This document shows positions 6,642 through 7,779 of a stretch of DNA of 7,779 bases, one piece after another (position 1 is the stretch's first letter; each line of letters opens with the position of its first letter). Made by a program: the position numbers and the translations under genes. This stretch comes from an uncultured Rhizobiaceae group bacterium. GTDB taxonomy: Bacteria; Pseudomonadota; Alphaproteobacteria; Rhizobiales; Rhizobiaceae. The DNA lies in assembly GCA_938030645.1 (NCBI GenBank), contig CALHHQ010000255.1, positions 1 to 7,779 on the forward strand, in the 5' to 3' direction. The notes beneath the pieces were generated by a model, which ran no database searches, was not told where the DNA came from, and was given only the letters and a program-made list of their open reading frames with translations.

Positions 6642-7779
6642 CTATTGAAGGTCGCTGAAAGCTTCTTTCAATCTGGCGATTGCAATCTCAATATCTGATC
6701 GCGGGCAAGCAATGTTGAAACGTAGATAGTCTTCACCACCAGATCCGAAAGACGGGCCATAATTGGTGGCAATGCGTGCGCTTTTCTCGACCCGATCTGT
6801 GAATTCTTGGCGGGTCATTCCCGTGCCAGAAAAATCAACCCAAGCCAGATAAGTGGATTCAAGTTTCATCGATTTCAATCCGGGTATGGCATTCACACCT
6901 TCGTCAAACGCGCGTCGGTTTCCATCGAGATAGGCGAGCAACTCGTCGAGCCATTCTTCGCCATGATTGTAGGCGGCCTCAGTCATTGAAACGCCAAAGC
7001 TGTTTGGAGAAATGCCACCTGCCATCATCGTAGCGGCAAATTTCGCGCGCAGTTCAGCGTCTTCGATAATGACGTTGCCGCTGTGCCCACCAGCCATGTT
7101 GAATGTCTTGGTCGCCGCCGTCATCATAACCAAGCGCGATTTCACATCGTCACTCACCAGAGACATTGCGATGTGTTTGTTTCCAGAAAACACAAGGTCA
7201 TGATGAATTTCGTCTGACACCAAAATCAAATCGTGTTTGATGCAGAAATTACAAACACTTTTCAGCTCCTGTTGCGTCCAAACTCGTCCGCACGGATTGT
7301 GGGGTGAGCAGAACACCAACATGGTCTCTTTACCGGTCAGTTGGCTTTCTAATGCGTCCAAATCCATTTCATAGCGGCCATCGTTGTTAACGAGTTGGCT
7401 TTCAAGAATGCCGCGATTGTTGGCTTTGATGATTTTTGCAAATGCGTGATAAACGGGCGTGAACAAAATGACATTGTCCCCCGGTTCGCTATAGGTCTGA
7501 ACACACAGCGCCGTTCCATTCACCAACCCGTGGGTTGTGAAAATCCATGACGGGTCCACAGCCCAATTGTGCCGCCGTTCCATCCAACTTGTGATGGACT
7601 TCAAATAACTGGTCTGGTCGCCGTAATAACCGAATACCCCGTGGTCGACCATGTCCTGCAATTTCGTCAACACCGCTTGAGGAGGCTTGAATTCCATATC
7701 CGCGACCCACATAGCAATGCTGTCGCTTGGATCCATTTTGTAAAGGGATTCAAGGGCGTCCCACTTGGCAGCGTGTGTA
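6642..7779 (-). CDS. MalY/PatB-type PLP-dependent C-S lyase or aminotransferase, 5'-truncated by the window edge
   Basis: Fold-type I PLP enzyme of the MalY/PatB branch. Characterised members cleave cystathionine or cysteine to ammonia, pyruvate and a thiol (homocysteine or H2S); E. coli MalY also represses the maltose regulon. The frame stays open from Met at 7736 to the edge, adding 14 residues ending THAAKWDALESLYK, and KWD is a typical MalY N-terminal motif. The true start is therefore upstream, and about 10-20 residues are missing from a usual length near 390. Numbering from Met 7736: WVADMEF (10-16), GVFGYYG (33-39), HNPCGRVW (146-153), PLP-contacting Asp175 in SDEIHHD, Schiff-base Lys210 in ATKTFNMAG (codon at 7109-7107), and the carboxylate-binding Arg339 in LRFNIACPRS. 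All catalytic residues expected are present. Databases often call such proteins simply aminotransferase; lyase activity is the likelier guess. It may head a minus-strand unit with the acyltransferase and deoA. Confidence 0.92.
   Translation of the reverse strand, partial: THAAKWDALESLYKMDPSDSIAMWVADMEFKPPQAVLTKLQDMVDHGVFGYYGDQTSYLKSITSWMERRHNWAVDPSWIFTTHGLVNGTALCVQTYSEPGDNVILFTPVYHAFAKIIKANNRGILESQLVNNDGRYEMDLDALESQLTGKETMLVFCSPHNPCGRVWTQQELKSVCNFCIKHDLILVSDEIHHDLVFSGNKHIAMSLVSDDVKSRLVMMTAATKTFNMAGGHSGNVIIEDAELRAKFAATMMAGGISPNSFGVSMTEAAYNHGEEWLDELLAYLDGNRRAFDEGVNAIPGLKSMKLESTYLAWVDFSGTGMTRQEFTDRVEKSARIATNYGPSFGSGGEDYLRFNIACPRSDIEIAIARLKEAFSDLQ

Noticed and set aside
1..7779. A defence island, CRISPR array, toxin-antitoxin pair, prophage or other undescribed multi-gene system.
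   Set aside because: All six genes belong to well-known families with intact motifs, the spacers are short, and no spaced direct repeats or small paired genes were seen. The patatin protein has a lipoprotein signal and no nucleotide-cyclase partner, so it does not look like a CBASS effector.

Overview
The window is an ordinary, gene-dense stretch of bacterial chromosome holding six protein genes, two of them cut by the window edges. The polynucleotide phosphorylase reads as alphaproteobacterial to me. The moderate GC content (roughly 45-50% by eye) and the mix of housekeeping genes fit a free-living, possibly marine, alphaproteobacterium. That placement is an impression from protein sequence, not a computed result. 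I see no tRNA, rRNA, CRISPR array, insertion sequence, integrase, phage gene or direct-repeat structure.

Layout. Plus strand: the last ~78% of pnp (1-1656), then a 3' UTR with two consecutive hairpins, the second a good Rho-independent terminator (1705-1740). After a 117-base spacer comes a two-gene unit. It has a lipoprotein of the patatin-like phospholipase family (1858-3006), whose stop codon overlaps by one base (TAATG) the start of an RsmC-type rRNA guanine-N2 methyltransferase (3006-4010). Minus strand, reading right to left: a MalY/PatB-type PLP-dependent C-S lyase or aminotransferase, cut at the right edge (7779-6642). It is followed by an acyltransferase-3 family membrane protein (6538-5417) and thymidine phosphorylase deoA (5367-4000). 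The deoA and rsmC genes converge and their 3' ends overlap by 11 bases.

How the genes relate. pnp is a self-contained transcription unit at its 3' end. The patatin lipoprotein and the methyltransferase are probably translated from one mRNA, although their biochemical roles (envelope lipid hydrolysis, ribosome modification) have no obvious link. The three minus-strand genes face the same way with gaps of about 100 and 49 bases and no visible terminator between them, so they may be co-transcribed. Their functions (sulfur amino-acid or PLP metabolism, surface acylation, pyrimidine salvage) are not an evident pathway. Nucleotide turnover is a loose common theme of pnp and deoA, but they are on opposite strands and not adjacent.

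I looked for an undescribed system and did not find one I can defend. The most useful second looks are the Asp in place of the usual basic residue in the oxyanion loop of the patatin lipoprotein, the one-base coupling of that gene to rsmC, and the tail-to-tail overlap of rsmC and deoA without a terminator.
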